Shown: positions 43,130-55,919, numbered from the stretch's first letter. The stretch is 64,000 nucleotides of DNA from Myrica gale (GCA_963930655.1 OZ005619.1:19925752-19989751), one strand, 5' to 3'. The notes: generated by a model from the sequence alone, not told the origin. A program made the numbers and translations.

Positions 43130-43970
43130 AAGTTGTTGTTATAGAGAGAGAGAGGCTTTGCATTCTCTCTATAACTTTCCTCTCCCCTAACCCTAGTCAT
43201 TTTCTTCATCATTGTTTCCGGCGGTGGGAAGAGCTCCGGCTCTCCGGTTCTCCCACCGCCCCCTCTTTTTCTCTCTCATCTCCCTCTCCGGTATTTTCCT
43301 CTCATTCCCTTTTTCTTGGTTTCCCTTTTGTTCGGAATCTTAGCGGTTAGATCCTGGTGATCCTGTGCGTCACCGATGAACAACCTGATAGAGGTCGTCT
43401 GCTCTTCCCGGCGAGCCCCACCGCACAAGTCCGACCTCATTTGGTCGGCGCGTGGCGGCTCACGCACCCAACTCTGGGCTTCATTTTCGGCGTTGTTCCC
43501 AGCAGTCTTGGCCGCCACACGTCTCTTGAGTGGCTTTTGGGTCCTTTGGCGAGCCCAACACCATCAAGTTGTCGTTTGTGGCCTCTTTGCTCGTTTGGTG
43601 GATCCCTGATTTCGTCTATGTTGTGGTTTTTTGTTGGTTGTTGTTTTGTTGTGTATAGTGTTTGTGTTTGTGTTTTTGTTTGTTGTTGGCCTTGTTTGGA
43701 TTTTGTTTTCCAACTCCTCGGTTGGCTTTTCCTATCTTAGCGGATCTTTTCTAGCCCTTCCTAGGGGCTTGCTACGCTCAGGTTATGGTGTTTATCTACT
43801 GACTTGTTTAGGTCCTGATAGCTATGTATATTGTGTCCAACCACCGTTCACACTGCTTTACATTTACTATATAGTGGCTTATCTGATCCTACTTTTTTTC
43901 CCGCCGGTTATTTTCAACCTGTTGTAGCTTGCCTTTTTTGTTAATGGAAACTTGACTTAGAAAAAAAAAC
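43130..43970 (+). mobile_element. Poly(A)-tailed retroposon-like unit
   Basis: Starts with a (GA)n and pyrimidine-rich, leader-like segment (about 43,140-43,300) and ends gttaatggaaacttgactta followed by A10. Open frames within it match no family I know. The structure suggests a truncated LINE or other reverse-transcribed insert. Ends are approximate. Confidence 0.4.
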
Positions 43971-45297
43971 AAGCAGATAAACTTGATTACTAAAACCAAT
44001 GTTTTTATTTCAAGCTATGTTACGAGAATATTTCAAAAGACAGAAGCATTTATTTTCATACTTTATAAGACGATTCCCAACCATGTCTCTCCCTCCAACT
44101 TTCGTCAATTTTGACTTGTCAAAAAAGTCAAGTCATATCCAATAAGAACGCAACATGTGTCCACCATCTCCTAATGTGCATGTCATATCAGCCAAGTACC
44201 TGAAAGTAGGAGAATGCCCCCTGCCATGTCATTTAGTGAAAATTATCAATTGACAAAAGTGTCCTCTTCACTTCGATTGCACTTTCGAAGAAAGAAAATA
44301 TTTCCCAAGTGTGACAGCCGAAGAAACCCATCTTGCACTTTATAAGAATCAAGTTTTTCCTCAAGTGTGCACAACCGAAACCTATCTCTACTCTTTCTAA
44401 GATCTGCCATTGCCGAGTGTGATTTCCCAAGTGTGCAAAAGAAGAAACCAAAATTGTGTAGATCTGCAAAGGCCGAGTCTGATTGCTCCCCCGAGTGTGC
44501 AAAACACGAAACCCATAAAATCTCACAGATCTGCCATTGTCGAGTCTGATTCGTCCCCTGGTGTGCAATTTCTCGCCATTGCCGCACCAACATAGCTCAA
44601 GTTTTTGAAAGGTAACTACCTCCTTTCACGTACTGAGCTTTGTGTGAGCTTTTCGTTTTTTAGTTTGTTGTTGGTGGGTTTATATAGATTGTGGGGTTTG
44701 AGTGAAGTAGTAATATAATAATTTGTGGCCCACCTAACTTGCGTATTGAAATCTGTCCACTAAAATATGTCCCTTTTTTGTTAAAATGAATATTGTCCAC
44801 TACTAAATTCCGTCCTCCCATTTAGTTGAATTGATTGTTGTCGTTTTGCATATATTTTTATGAAGTGGTCCCTCATAGAATACGATGCTGGATATGTCCC
44901 TCGTATTCTTCCACCTGAACAAGTCACTTAATATGCATATCTCTAATTTTGAAAGAAATAGTGGATATTGTGACCAAAGTTTGAAAGATAAGTAGAATGA
45001 TCTACTGGTGTATTCATATCTAGTGCAAGATGAATTTCATTTAGCTTGTTTGAAACTCAAATTTTGCAGTATATTGCATGAACAATTCACAAAGTTTTTA
45101 GGTAACTTTTTAGTGTTGAAATATTCTTCGTCCTAACTGAAATTTATTTAAAGTCATAATAAATGTGCTTAAATATATATCTACATATATTACGATACAC
45201 TATTGATTTTTTTCTACACACTGCATGTAATTGAAGGCTTCAATATTTTAATATTTACTTTCATTTGCATATGGTAAAAATTATTATGCATCACGGT

Positions 45298-46230
45298 AGG
45301 TCGGTGGACTTTCAGAATGGGAAGTACATTGGAGGGGAGGTTAGTGAATTAGGTGACCTTGACCCTGACATGTTATCAGTGACCCATTTGTGGACGTTTA
45401 TGAGGACAGTCATGGATTAAACTGATATTGTGGAGTTTTGGCGTAAGTTAGATCCTAAAGATGACCCTCAACCCAAATTTATTCCTCTTAAATGTGATGC
45501 TGATGTGTTGACAACCACCGCGAGAATACTGCTTGAAGGTCGGGACACACTGCTGATTTAGTGTTGTCTGAGGAAAGCTTTGAGGAACATGTAGTGTTGC
45601 CCGAGGAAAATGTGGCTGAATCTGATGGCGAGGGTGCTCATTCTTATGATGAGATGGGCAATGTAATCAGGGGGTAATGAAGAAGCAGATGTTAGTGAGT
45701 TTTCTGAATCTGATGAAGAGTCGGAGCTGTATAGTTATAATGTTGAGAGTGGAGAAGATGCAAGACAAGCTTCGATGGACCGGTTTGGGCAAGGATCAAT
45801 TGCTCATGTTTCAATAGATGAGCATATGATTGTCGAGGGTTCTGATGATGATGTTATGGAGAGTACTTGTGAGGATAAGGACTCCGATGATGGACATCGT
45901 AAGAGGAAAGTTAGAGAGTTTGAAGAATAGGAGTTGAATGGAACCGTGCATTTAGAAAAAGGAATGAAGTTTGGGGACTTGGTCATATTTAAAAAGGCAC
46001 TTAAGTTGTACTGCATCCAAAACCATTTCGACTATCGTTGCAAAAAGAATGACAAGCTGAGGGTGACAACGGTATGTGCGCAAAAGTGTGGTTGGAAAAT
46101 CCACGCTTCATTTATGTATCAAAAAGAAGCGTTTCAGATTAAAACTTTTAACTCCAATCACTCTTGTGACACGCACCACAAGAACAACAAATTGGGTGCT
46201 AATTATACAAGCTCATTCAATAATTTAAGA
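45298..46230 (+). pseudogene. mudrA-like transposase N-terminal remnant
   Basis: Translations in broken frames give GGRFVNGKYIGGEVSELGDL (about 45,300), VEFWRKLDPKDDPQPKFIP, an acidic linker (about 45,600-45,930), then MKFGDLVIFKKALKLYCIQ and KKNDKLRVTTVCAQKCGWKI with SNHSC. The last part is the MuDR N-terminal zinc-binding domain. In-frame stops (TAA near 45,418) and shifts occur, and the DDE catalytic part and zinc knuckle are missing. Not functional. Confidence 0.82.
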
Positions 46231-46395
46231 TGGCATAAAACATGTACTAGCAGCAGTGTCCCAACAACAATAGTCATGTCCAACATGTGCCCGAGTTAAG
46301 TAACCTAATATTCAATTACAATGAAACTGGTTTAAGAACCACAACAAAAATAAAGATAGCAACAAAAGAACGCCCAAGACCCCAAAATTATTGAC

Positions 46396-47402
46396 TTAAG
46401 TCGTCTCTCTATAGCCATATGTATTTGGAGTTGCTCCTCCATAGCCTTCAGCAGGTCCTCCATATCCTTCAGCCGCTCCTCCATATACTTTTGTCTTTTG
46501 CAGCCGCTCCTCCATTGTGTTTTGTCGCTCCTCCATGATTTTCAACTTCTCCTCCATTAACTTCAGCATGCGTAGAAATGTGTTTGGACCATCTTCCTCG
46601 TGTTAATTACAAGGTGGATCAATCCATTCAAAAAAATCGCAGGTCGTGTGCCTCTACAATTAAATTTGGGTGTAATAAGATAATTTCACAAGAGTTTGGT
46701 AAGCATCTGAACAAAAGGAAAAATAGGAACTTACAAAAAAAATAGAGGGGAAGAATTTGTGTAGCTCTCAAGAAAAGGCTGCATCGCATTGACTCTTATG
46801 TAACCTATATATGATGAATCAATTTTGTCCAAACTCAATGTCACCATCCCCATCCGAAAGAGATTATGGAGACAGTGCCGAAGTAAAATTTATTCTCACA
46901 TTATAGATGCGAGGAAGCCAAAAATTAAGAGGAAAATGTTCACAATATAAATAACCTTACTGATCCCAAACTTTATAATATTAAATTTATGTTTCAAGCT
47001 TAATGAAAGTAATGTAGGAAGCACAGATAAAGCTTGACTTGGGAATCTGAAGACTAAGGGCAATAAGCAACGCCATGATATTTCACGGGCTGTGGTCAAT
47101 AACCAATCCGAATACATTTTTGTGATCAGCAATATCAAACAGGTTGTGCCCTTCAATTCACAGCCACTAAAAGTACATGCATAACACATAAATGAATGGT
47201 AACTAACAAAACCAACAAGCCATCTATACTCACCGTAGCAGCAGAGTATTGTGGGCAAATAAAGAATCTTCGTCTAGAATTGAGTTGTGTCTTACTGAAG
47301 CTTATCCGAGCACTACTTCCACAGAAAGCACAACAGTCTCACGCCGGGCACCTTTCCTTCACTCCATCCTTGAGAACCAGATCTGTCGTCGCTCACAAAT
47401 GA
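46396..47402 (-). pseudogene. GRF zinc-finger / coiled-coil protein remnant inside the MULE
   Basis: Minus strand, two exons. Exon 1, about 47402-47234, gives CAFCGSSARISFSKTQLNSR then RRFFICPQYSAAT and a donor (ACG|gtgagt). Exon 2, 46653-46396, follows an acceptor (attgtag) and gives RHTTCDFFEWIDPPCN. Together these look like a GRF-type zinc finger (Cys-x2-Cys, then FICP, then CDFFEW). A TAA follows, and the same frame continues as a coiled coil (MLKLMEEKLKIMEERQNTME) and Gly-Tyr repeats (YGGAAEGYGGPAEGYGG). A further stop precedes the first Cys pair. Inactivated. Confidence 0.7.
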
Positions 47403-47880
47403 TGGAGATGAGTGTCTCTGCGACATCATGGCCTGATTTGTGGAGAAAGGAATGCTCTGCTTTGGCTGATTTGGGGAGCATAACTATGAGTTGATTTGGG
47501 GAGAATAATGGGTGGGTCGAACGAAGAAGGGAAGCCAAATGCTCTGTTTCGGGTGATTTGAGGAAAGAATGGGTTGAACGAAAAGACCTAGGAACTAATT
47601 TGGGGAGGAATCAGACTCAGTCATGGCAGGGGGCATTCTCGTACTTTCAAGTACTTGGCTAACATGACATGCACATTAAGAGATGGTGGACACGTGTTGC
47701 GTTCTTATTGGATATGACTTGACATTTTTTGATACGCCAGCAACTTCCGTCAATTTTTTTATGAAAGTTGGATGGAGGGACATGACTGATAATCGTTTTA
47801 AACCCCGGGGACGGCGGGACAATAAACTTTACCTTAGGGGCATTTACAAGAAAAAGTTATACCCCAGGGACACGTTATAT

Positions 47881-48466
47881 TTTAGACAATTTTTAAACTA
47901 TCAATTAAATTTAAAATAGGACTTAAAATTCTCAATCTTGACATATTAAATTTATAAATTAGTATATTTCATCAATTTACGCCTCTAAAAAAATTAATCA
48001 TCAAACTCGTGCTAAGTATGTTATAAATAAGCAGCGCGGCAGGATTTTGACCGTTAAATTTTAGTTCATGGTGCAATTTAATCAATTATGGAAGTTGAAG
48101 AGTTCAATGTATCGAGATTAGTAGTTTGAAATCATATTTAAATTTGCTTGATAGTTCAAGGACTTAAATGACTTTACCCCAAATGTAAAATATTGCTTTT
48201 TTTTGTTATTATAAAGTGATATAAAATGAGATATTCTTAGATTATTAGGATCTAGAATATTCTAAATTATGATCGAGGGTATCTAAAATAGCTTATACCC
48301 TTTGATAGATTAAAAAAAATACCTTTAATATGAGAAACAACAATTTCGCCCCCTATGTGCGACACACCAGACTGAACAGTAACTTAAGTCGGTGTAATGC
48401 AGTAAGCAATTAAACGGCGCCGTCAAAGTGTAAAATAGGTAAGAGTAAAATCGAAAGGAAGGAAAA
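47881..48466. other. AT-rich spacer
   Basis: No gene or repeat recognised between the MULE and tRNA-Pro. Confidence 0.5.
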
Positions 48467-48538
48467 GGGGCATTCCGAGAATCGAACTCGGGACCTCTCG
48501 CACCCAAAGCGAGAATCATACCACTAGACCAAATGCCC
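48467..48538 (-). tRNA. tRNA-Pro (TGG)
   Basis: On the minus strand, acceptor GGGCATT pairs with AATGCCC, with discriminator C. The anticodon stem TCTCGC/GCGAGA encloses loop TTTGGGT (anticodon TGG), and the B box is AGTTCGATTCT. TTTT follows directly as a Pol III terminator (plus-strand AAAA at 48463-48466). Confidence 0.96.
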
Positions 48539-48722
48539 ATTTATGTTAAAAGCGTAGATATGTTATTTATCACTCTTACTAATCAAACCTTAAGGCGTGA
48601 AGAGTAAATAAATATGAAAAAAAAAATATATCTCGCATTCTCTAGTGTTAGGGTTTAAGCATTTGCTGAAGACAACGAAAGTGAACCGAAGGAGCGTGGA
48701 CGATACTCCGTGTGCGAGAGAG

Positions 48723-49578
48723 ATGTCGAAGAAGAACAATCTTACTCTCAGAAAAAAGCAGCATGAATTCGATCTCCGAAGTAATTCCATCTCCATATCT
48801 CTCGCTCTCTCTAGACATGAATTCTTGGGCACATGTCGTGAAGTTTTAAGATGTAATTATCAATTTTTTCTCTTGGTGAATTAGGAGAGAAGGAAGAAAA
48901 GGAAAAACTGGCTAAGAAGCTGCTAGCAAAGAAGAATAAGATGAAGGTAATGCTCTCTCTCTCTCTCGGATTCCTTTTGTTTTTGTCATCTAATATTTGT
49001 ATGATTGGGGACGAAGACTACCGCTGTTCAGCGTGGTCGAGGAGAAACTTGAGGAGAGGTTGGAAATTGGTAGTTCTCATGCGTTGTGTTTGCTGACGCA
49101 CATACGGTGAACATTTCAGCTCAAAGTTAGTGAATATCTATCTAGAGCTCAGACCAAACGGAAGGTTTTCTTTTCATTGGGAGAATCCAAGATTCAAAAT
49201 CATTGTATTGTTTTATAGGTCCTCTGGCAACCCAATTGAGAATTTTGAATTAGGGGAATTGGGCAATTAATAATTTTTACTGAATATTAGCCAATTGGAA
49301 TTCTATATCTACATCAACGTGTATAACGAGAAGAATAGTAAGCGTGAAAACTAAGTTAATGTGATATGGTAAGTTCTTGTTTGTGAAATTTGTTTCAAGT
49401 GCTAGAATATACTGAGAGATGTATTTCCTTTTCTGGCTGGTTATGTGATCAGGTTGATAGCAGCAACAAGAGAAAGAAGGGTGGAAGTGGGTTTAAACTG
49501 GGGAAAAGAAAAGTCAAGACCAAGTTGACGGCATTGGCAAAAGCTAAAGCTGCCCAAGCCATGGAGGTTGAAGAATGA
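48723..49578 (+). CDS. Small lysine-rich protein of unknown function, 81 aa
   Basis: Exons 48723-48780, 48885-48946 and 49453-49578 join in phase with GT-AG sites. The product begins MSKKNNLTLRKKQHEFDLRR, has a charged helix (EKEEKEKLAKKLLAKKNKMK), then KRKKGGSGFKLGKRKVKTKL, and ends AKAAQAMEVEE. About one third of residues are Lys or Arg, so a nuclear or nucleolar, RNA- or ribosome-associated role is plausible, but this is inference from composition only. An upstream in-frame extension exists, but the first ATG with good context (gagATGt) is at 48723. I cannot name the family. Confidence 0.72.
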
Positions 49579-50870
49579 GGACCGTTTTATGTGTATGTGT
49601 TGACGTTAGCAAGCAAAGATGCTTTGGAGCCAAATATGCATGCTGTACTATGCAAATGTTGGCTGTAATGTACCTTCACTACCGGTTGATGCAATTTGTC
49701 TTGTTATGTTCAACATTTGTTTGAAGATTTGGATATTATGGTACTCTCTTGTTGTTATTAGGGTTGGGCCAAAAGGGTCCGGCTTTGGAGAATTTCCTCA
49801 TCATCAAAAAAAAAAAATAGTTATTATTCTGAACCTCGTCTATGGTAGCTAACTAGCTAGTGTAGACTGTGATCGATTGTAGAAAAGGAGAATGATGTTT
49901 TGTATATTACTTATGCTGTCAATTATTTGACTGAGGAATTTAAAATGTGTCTTGTTTTCATCAAAGTTCAAGTCCAGTTTTCCAGAATTTAGAGAAGGTT
50001 TGAAACCTTGGCTTATGGGAAGGTCCTGGCATGTAATGGCTAAGATATAGCATACACAAAAGGTGTATAGATCTATTCACTCTTGGTTGGAAAGCAGGGT
50101 TTGAAGCAAATCAAAGGAGGTGAAATTGAATTAATTTGATATTTAATGGATTTTGGGCAATTTTTGTGTTATTAAGGTCCCGGCAGAAAAGGCACTTTGT
50201 GTTAGCTAATATTGGCCTTCCTCAATCAGAGATCTTTTAAAAGATGAAGCGGTTGACAGCTATTAGGGAAGTTGTAGTAATCCTTAGTCCAGGCTACTTG
50301 GAGCTCGAGCTTAGGCCTGGGAAGTTGTACCTCTTTTGCCTCTGCAGTAAACCCTCACGAGCCTTGTGCAAAACAAGTACAATTTCTTTGAAACAAGAAT
50401 CCAAATATGCCCTTTTGCTGTAATGGAAATCTTTTATTGGTTAAATTAGTGAATAGTTACCGGTAACTTGTTCGTTCTACAACTTTGTATGGGGAGCCAC
50501 GAAGATGTTATATCTGGTTTGGTTTTCCAGTTTCTGTCGAGTTATTCTTTTTTCTAGGCTTTGGATCTGGAGAACTTATTCAAGGTGTTGGGTGTGCATC
50601 TTCGCTATGGGCTGATTCCTCTGCCACACCCAAACCAATGGGATCCATTCAAAAAAACAGTCCATCTTCGTGTTTGAACTTTTGTGAGAACTGCAAAAGT
50701 TGGATCAGGAAAGTTACTATTGTTTTGGTTATGAAAATATTTTTTTGTTTATTTTTTTGAAAATATAATATAAATACTTTTGATATTAGTGAAAAGTTTA
50801 TTAAAACTATGGAAATTCACTTTTTAGTCATTAGGTTTTGGACACTTTTTCATTTTAATCCTTCACTTTC
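49579..50870. other. Spacer, no gene recognised
   Basis: Contains the likely 3' untranslated region of the 81-aa gene. Short open frames near 50,485-50,760 match nothing I know. Confidence 0.45.
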
Positions 50871-50872
50871 AA

Positions 50873-51131
50873 ACTTCAAATTTTTAGTCATTGAGTTTTC
50901 TTTGTTTGACGAAATGGTCTTTCCGTCAGTCTGCTATCCATATGCTTAACGGAGCTCTCTGACACGTCAGCAAATTTGTACTGGTCGACCGTTACATGTA
51001 TCGGTAGACTGCTCACGTTCAAAACATATACCCGGTCGACCGCTTCAAATTTACTCTGTTAAGCATATAGACGACAGACTGACGGAATGACCATTTAGTC
51101 AAAAAAGAAAACTCAAGAACTAAAAATTGAA
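50873..51131. mobile_element. Foldback MITE-like element, ~260 bp
   Basis: The left arm (about 50873-50953), with ttgagttttctttgtttgac, gtctttccgtcagtctg and atatgcttaacggag, is matched in reverse complement by the right arm (about 51048-51131). The arms are about 80 bp with several mismatches. The loop contains two inverted ggtcgaccg words. No target duplication was determined. Confidence 0.7.
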
Positions 51132-54100
51132 TTACCCACAGTTTTATTTTATTTTGTTTCCCACCTTTTTCCTGGGCGAAAACCAAGCCCTCAGACAAAT
51201 AGCAAGTAGGTTCCACAGTTCAAATAACAAATTATAATTTGTATACAGACACTGGACAGTTCTTTTCACCTAAAGCCTAAAGGTTACTAGTAATCCCTCA
51301 ACAAAAATAGGTTGAGGGTTGTCCCACCAACCAACATAATCCTTGCTTTTCTTCTCATAAGTTATTATCTGATCTCTCTTCCACTGCTCCTTGCCACTTT
51401 TGGCATAGAGATCTTAACCAGAAGGGACTGCGATATAATTGGACAATAATTCAGTAGTTCTCCAAACTGATAATTTAGTAGAAATCTTTGTAAAAAAAAA
51501 TACGATATTTTCAATTAGCTATGCAAGCAGATGGGGGCCATGTTTTTTTCTTTTTATGTACAACTTTTCGTCTGTTTGACTTTCTCTAAGATGGTCCATG
51601 GCTTTTAACCAAATCCTTAGCACTAATATAAAGTTGGAATGTGTAATTTTCTTTGAAAAATTCAGAGGAGTCAATATCACATAATAAAGAAAACTAGCAT
51701 AACTTAGCTTAGCTTTCTTATCTGGATCAGTCATGTAAATCATCAATGCCTTTTACCAATCAATCTTCTGAATGATGTTACAAAGAAGTCTACCAATTAT
51801 ATGATGTGTTTGGTTGTCCAAAACCACTCGACATCCTCTTGGCCGCACGACAACGAAACTGGATTGGCTTTTGTGGTTGTGTGGCGTAAAAGTACTCCTC
51901 CCTCCTCCCTCTTGCCTCTTTTTTTTTTTTCAATTTTTGTTAGATGTGGCCAAAACGATGTGTTTTAATAAAATTAGGGAAACTAAAGCATTAAGCCATT
52001 ATCCCAAAGTCCAAAAGCACTTCCCTTTTTGGAGTTCATGATCCTCGTGCCATCATAGATGGGTGACTCCAAATATTAAATTTTATTTATATAAAAGAAA
52101 AAAAACTTAATTACCGTTATAGTCGATGTAATATTGATTTTAAACAAATTAATTTTTAAAGTACAATTTTAAATGAGACGGTCCTTCTTGTCTATTTTTC
52201 ATATATATAGATTATTTGTCCATCAAAATTTAGCCAATTAACATAAGATCGATACGGGTTCATAATCGATATATATATTTTTAGAGTCGGATAGCCTATA
52301 TTGAATCTTATCCTTATTAATGCGCTAACTTTTTGATAAACCAAAGAATTTGTATGTCTAAAAAATAGACTATATAAATCATGGATCGTACCATTTAAAA
52401 TTGCATTATAAGAACTAATTTATTAAAAATCAATAATACACAAAACGGTATCAATAATAAAGCTTAAAAAATACAAAAAGATTGTCAAAATTAATCAACG
52501 CGATGACTTTAATTTAGAAGGTGGATATAGCTGGTGTACGTGGGTAAGGTTAGCAAAGCTCTTGGTAGGGGGTGGGGGGCCGCACGGGAAGTGGTGACCA
52601 GAGATAAGCCACATGCAAACAAGCGACCCTCTTTTTTAGGGCAGGGCCCAAACCCTCCCTTCTCAGTCAGCCGGCGAAGTCATTACCCTCAACAAGGACA
52701 ACTTGTCAACTGTCACAGCCCGTCATGTTTCCCACGCCATCTGAAGGTGCGTTGGCCGGACCTCTAATCTCCATCCCCGTGGAGCTCTGCATGAGATAAC
52801 CATGAGTGCCTTTTTCTACCTGTAGGAAACCCATCATTAATACGAATACGATCATCCAGATCTTATGGTACGGCGGGTGGCTCATATGTCATATCAATGT
52901 CCATTTTATGTTGGATAGGAATATTACCTGGAATATTATTTTTAGATCAAAGTTTTTTTTTTTTACTTTTAGTTCTCAAATTGTAGTATTTTTTTATTTG
53001 AAATGTAATATTATTATTAGGCTTAATTATTCATATTGATTCAATCTATATGATTTTTATTTTTAATAAATCGGTTCTTGAATTATAATTTTAAATAAGT
53101 CAGTCATGTTGATTATTTTTTAAGCATGAGTTCTTTTATCTATTAAAAATTAGTCGATATCATCATGGATTTATTATCGGAATGTTAATTTTTGTAATTA
53201 GATAGTTTTATTCCAACTCTCGTCTTTATTAATAGATTAAATTTTGATAAACAAAATGATTTATGTCTAAAAATAAACTATAAGTATGGATATATTCAAA
53301 GTTATATCTCAGCCAATGATTTGTTATTTGAATACTACAAGAATGTAGGAATAATTACGCCTTAATATTATTATCTATTTTATGCATTCAGTGTTTTTAG
53401 TGTACCTTTCGAAGATAACTTTCTTAATTTTCTTTTTAGAAAATAAGAAGATAATTATTTGATTGAATTGCAGAGCAATTTCAGAAAAGAAGCAGATAGA
53501 GAGAGGAGAATGGGTTCCGCCCGAACCCCACAGATGCTTGAGCAGAGGAGCACTATTCGGGTAGGTGTGGGTCCTACACGGGACTCACTTCACTCTCTAT
53601 GCCTCTCTCCTATTGCCCTTGCAATTCGATCACCCAATTTATAAAGGATCCACGTCCATACTAGACAGGCAACCGATTGCATTTTCAGCCCTCCTTTTGC
53701 TAGTTAGGTATCTGATGGCATGCTTTAGGCTACGTTTTTAAATTAAGATTTTTAAGAATTTTGACAATAATGTTTAACTAATATTAAAATGTTATTAAAT
53801 TTTAAGAGAAAAATAGTAAAATGTATAATTAGAGTGAAAAAAATGACTTAAATATAACTTTTACTATTATTATAATGAAAATATATAATTTGACTTAGAA
53901 AAAGATGATTTTGATTTTTATATCTAAATTTATAGTTTGAATTATCTTTATTTTATATTTAAATATATTTTGGCGTAACAAGATGAATCCTTTAAACATG
54001 ATTTTCTGCTGACGTGGCCTATAGTGTAGGTGCACACGTAAATTATACATGTGAAATTTCAATTAAACATGAGGCAAAAAAATGCCCAAAATACCAGTAA

Positions 54101-54209
54101 AAAGAGATTTATAAGCCGATATATCGTGGAATATCCGAAGAAGTTGACTAGATCGTACGGAAATATTGGTTAATAAGATATCAGAATTATTCATAAAATT
54201 CCATTAATA
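51132..54209. other. AT-rich gene-poor spacer
   Basis: Mostly AT-rich, with two GC-richer islands at about 52,530-52,790 and 53,490-53,650. The second ends in a TATA-like word (tttataaag). Neither has a convincing coding frame or RNA gene. Confidence 0.5.
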
Positions 54210-54418
54210 CCCTTATATCAGATATGTCTTCCCTGGTATCCACTTAATAATTTTTGCTCAGGGATTTTTTTTTTATATTCTATATTATATTTTACTTCTA
54301 AAATGAAAAAGAAACCCTTATATCAGATATGTCTTCCCTGGTATCCACTTAATAATTTTTGCTCAGGGATTTTTTTTTATATTCTATATTATATTTTACT
54401 TCTAAAATGAAAAAGAAA
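54210..54418. repeat. 105-bp tandem duplication
   Basis: Two adjacent copies starting cccttatatcagatatgtct at 54210 and 54315. They are near-identical; one T run differs by about one base. Confidence 0.95.
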
Positions 54419-55919
54419 AATCTGCATTATCCAAATCCAAAGAGAAGCGCTTTTGTCTGTTGAAGTTTTTGTTTGCTTCTCAACCCCCCCCCTCTCTCTC
54501 TCTCTCTCCCTCTGACTCTGAGATGCCCGGGTAAAAGCAGCGCATCGTCGCCCACACAAACACAGAAGAGAGAAAGAGAAAGATTTTAGATAGATAAATA
54601 AAGATAAACAGCTTTTTGAAGAGAGAGAGAGAGAGGCCGAGAGAGAGCTCGGCCCCAGAAGAAAAAGGAAAATGCAATCCGATAAGGACTGATGCTTGGA
54701 GCTCTTTGCTTTTCATTGTTGTAGTAAATACTGCCGCACAAACTGTGGCCTTCAGAGTCTTAAAAACATTTCGCAGAATCTGTTCACCCTTTAAGTCCCT
54801 TCCTTCATTCATCTCTCTCTCTCTCTCCTCTAGCTTCAGAGAGCTTCTCACACAATCCTCTGTCAGTGCAAAAGCGTCCGACCTTTAACCCACTTGCCAA
54901 ATATCATCTTGTTTTCAGTCTCTACTTTCTTTTTCCTCGCACATTCGACCTCCAACTTCTTGGTTCTTGAGCGAGAGAGAGAGAGAGAGAGTTGTGTCTT
55001 TGAATCGTGTTCGACCTTTAACCAAAATTTACCAAAGTTGTCTTTTCCATATTAACTTTTACCCGGGGCTTGAGCTGTTTAATGGCAATGACTTGGACCT
55101 GTGTTCTTATTATTTGTTCGGTGGTTGATGGGTTTGAAGGCTGAGCTACGTTTGTGAGGGTTTTGTTCGTTTGGGTTTGCTTTAGAGGATGCTTGGTGTT
55201 TAAGGTTTTACCAATGGGTTGGTGAGAGTGAACATGTGTCAGTCTTCTATGTTCTTTATCTTCAACAAGAAGCATTCTTGTTGTGCCCTTTAGTTCGGTA
55301 AGCTGTGAAAGTAGCTTCCAGTTTTGTCTTCTATTTGACTTACTGGCTTTTCGGACTTGCTCTTTGTTTCGTGCTTAAAAATCTTGAGTTTTTCTTTGGT
55401 TCTTGGGCATTTTAATTTACTTCTTTATTTATCAGAATCGTCTTTTTTCTCCTCCTCCTTTTCGTGTTTATATGTTCCCTTCTACCAACGCAGTAGGTTG
55501 ATCCCTTTGCTCGTTCTAGACTACCATATCTAGAATTGAGGAACTTTCATCTCGTAGTTTGGATCTACTTTTCAAACAATGTGCCGGGTTGGAGCTTTCT
55601 GTTTTTGCGTTGGAGCATATTTAATGGTGTAGATTGAGAACTACGTCGAATGCTTCTTCTTTCTTGTTTGGGCGTTAAATGTTTTTTCGAATGCTTGAAA
55701 GGGTTTCCTGTGACAGTGTGACATGAACCTTGCATGTCATCGACTACACATCCGATCTCATCTACTACACATTATTCTAAATATGCTTTCTTGTGTGAAA
55801 TTTGTCTTCGTATTTAATGGTAGATCAGAGAGCAGGTTCCAAATTCTGCACTGAATTGAAATTTTGTGTTAAGGTTGCTTGTGTAAGATCTTTGGATATA
55901 AGTTATTAGAAGTAAATGC
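54419..55919 (+). promoter_or_regulatory. AHL upstream region and probable 5' leader with CT/GA microsatellites
   Basis: Pyrimidine-rich and (CT)n/(GA)n runs (about 54491-54509, 54622-54635 and 54972-54991) precede the AHL start. Such tracts are common in plant core promoters and leaders. A leader intron is likely, but its ends cannot be fixed. An out-of-frame ATG lies at 55916, four bases before the main start. Confidence 0.4.

Larger units (their letters stand above)
44063..47880 (+). mobile_element. Decayed Mutator-like element (MULE) with mudrA-like and GRF-finger genes
   Basis: Inverted arms: the left arm, about 44065-44230, contains ccatgtctctccctccaact, caagtcatatccaataagaa and gaatgccccctgccatg. 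The right arm, about 47620-47790, contains the reverse complements catggcagggggcattc, ttcttattggatatgacttg and agttggatggagggacatga. The right arm extends further out than the left, so the left end seems truncated. Inside are a mudrA-like remnant on the plus strand and a two-exon GRF zinc-finger remnant on the minus strand. No target duplication is visible. Confidence 0.78.

Noticed and set aside
43357-43927. Val/Leu/Phe-rich frames suggesting a membrane protein
   Set aside because: Composition comes from GT-rich sequence in a poly(A)-tailed retroposon-like unit. The frames overlap in different phases with no conserved motif.
44233-44593. Two 110-codon minus-strand frames rich in His/Arg/Thr
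   Set aside because: They come from a short internal repeat (cgagtgtgcaaa-type) within the MULE arm; the repetitive translations have no known domain.
52530-53650. GC-richer islands as possible hidden genes
   Set aside because: No consistent frame, splice pair or RNA fold could be supported.
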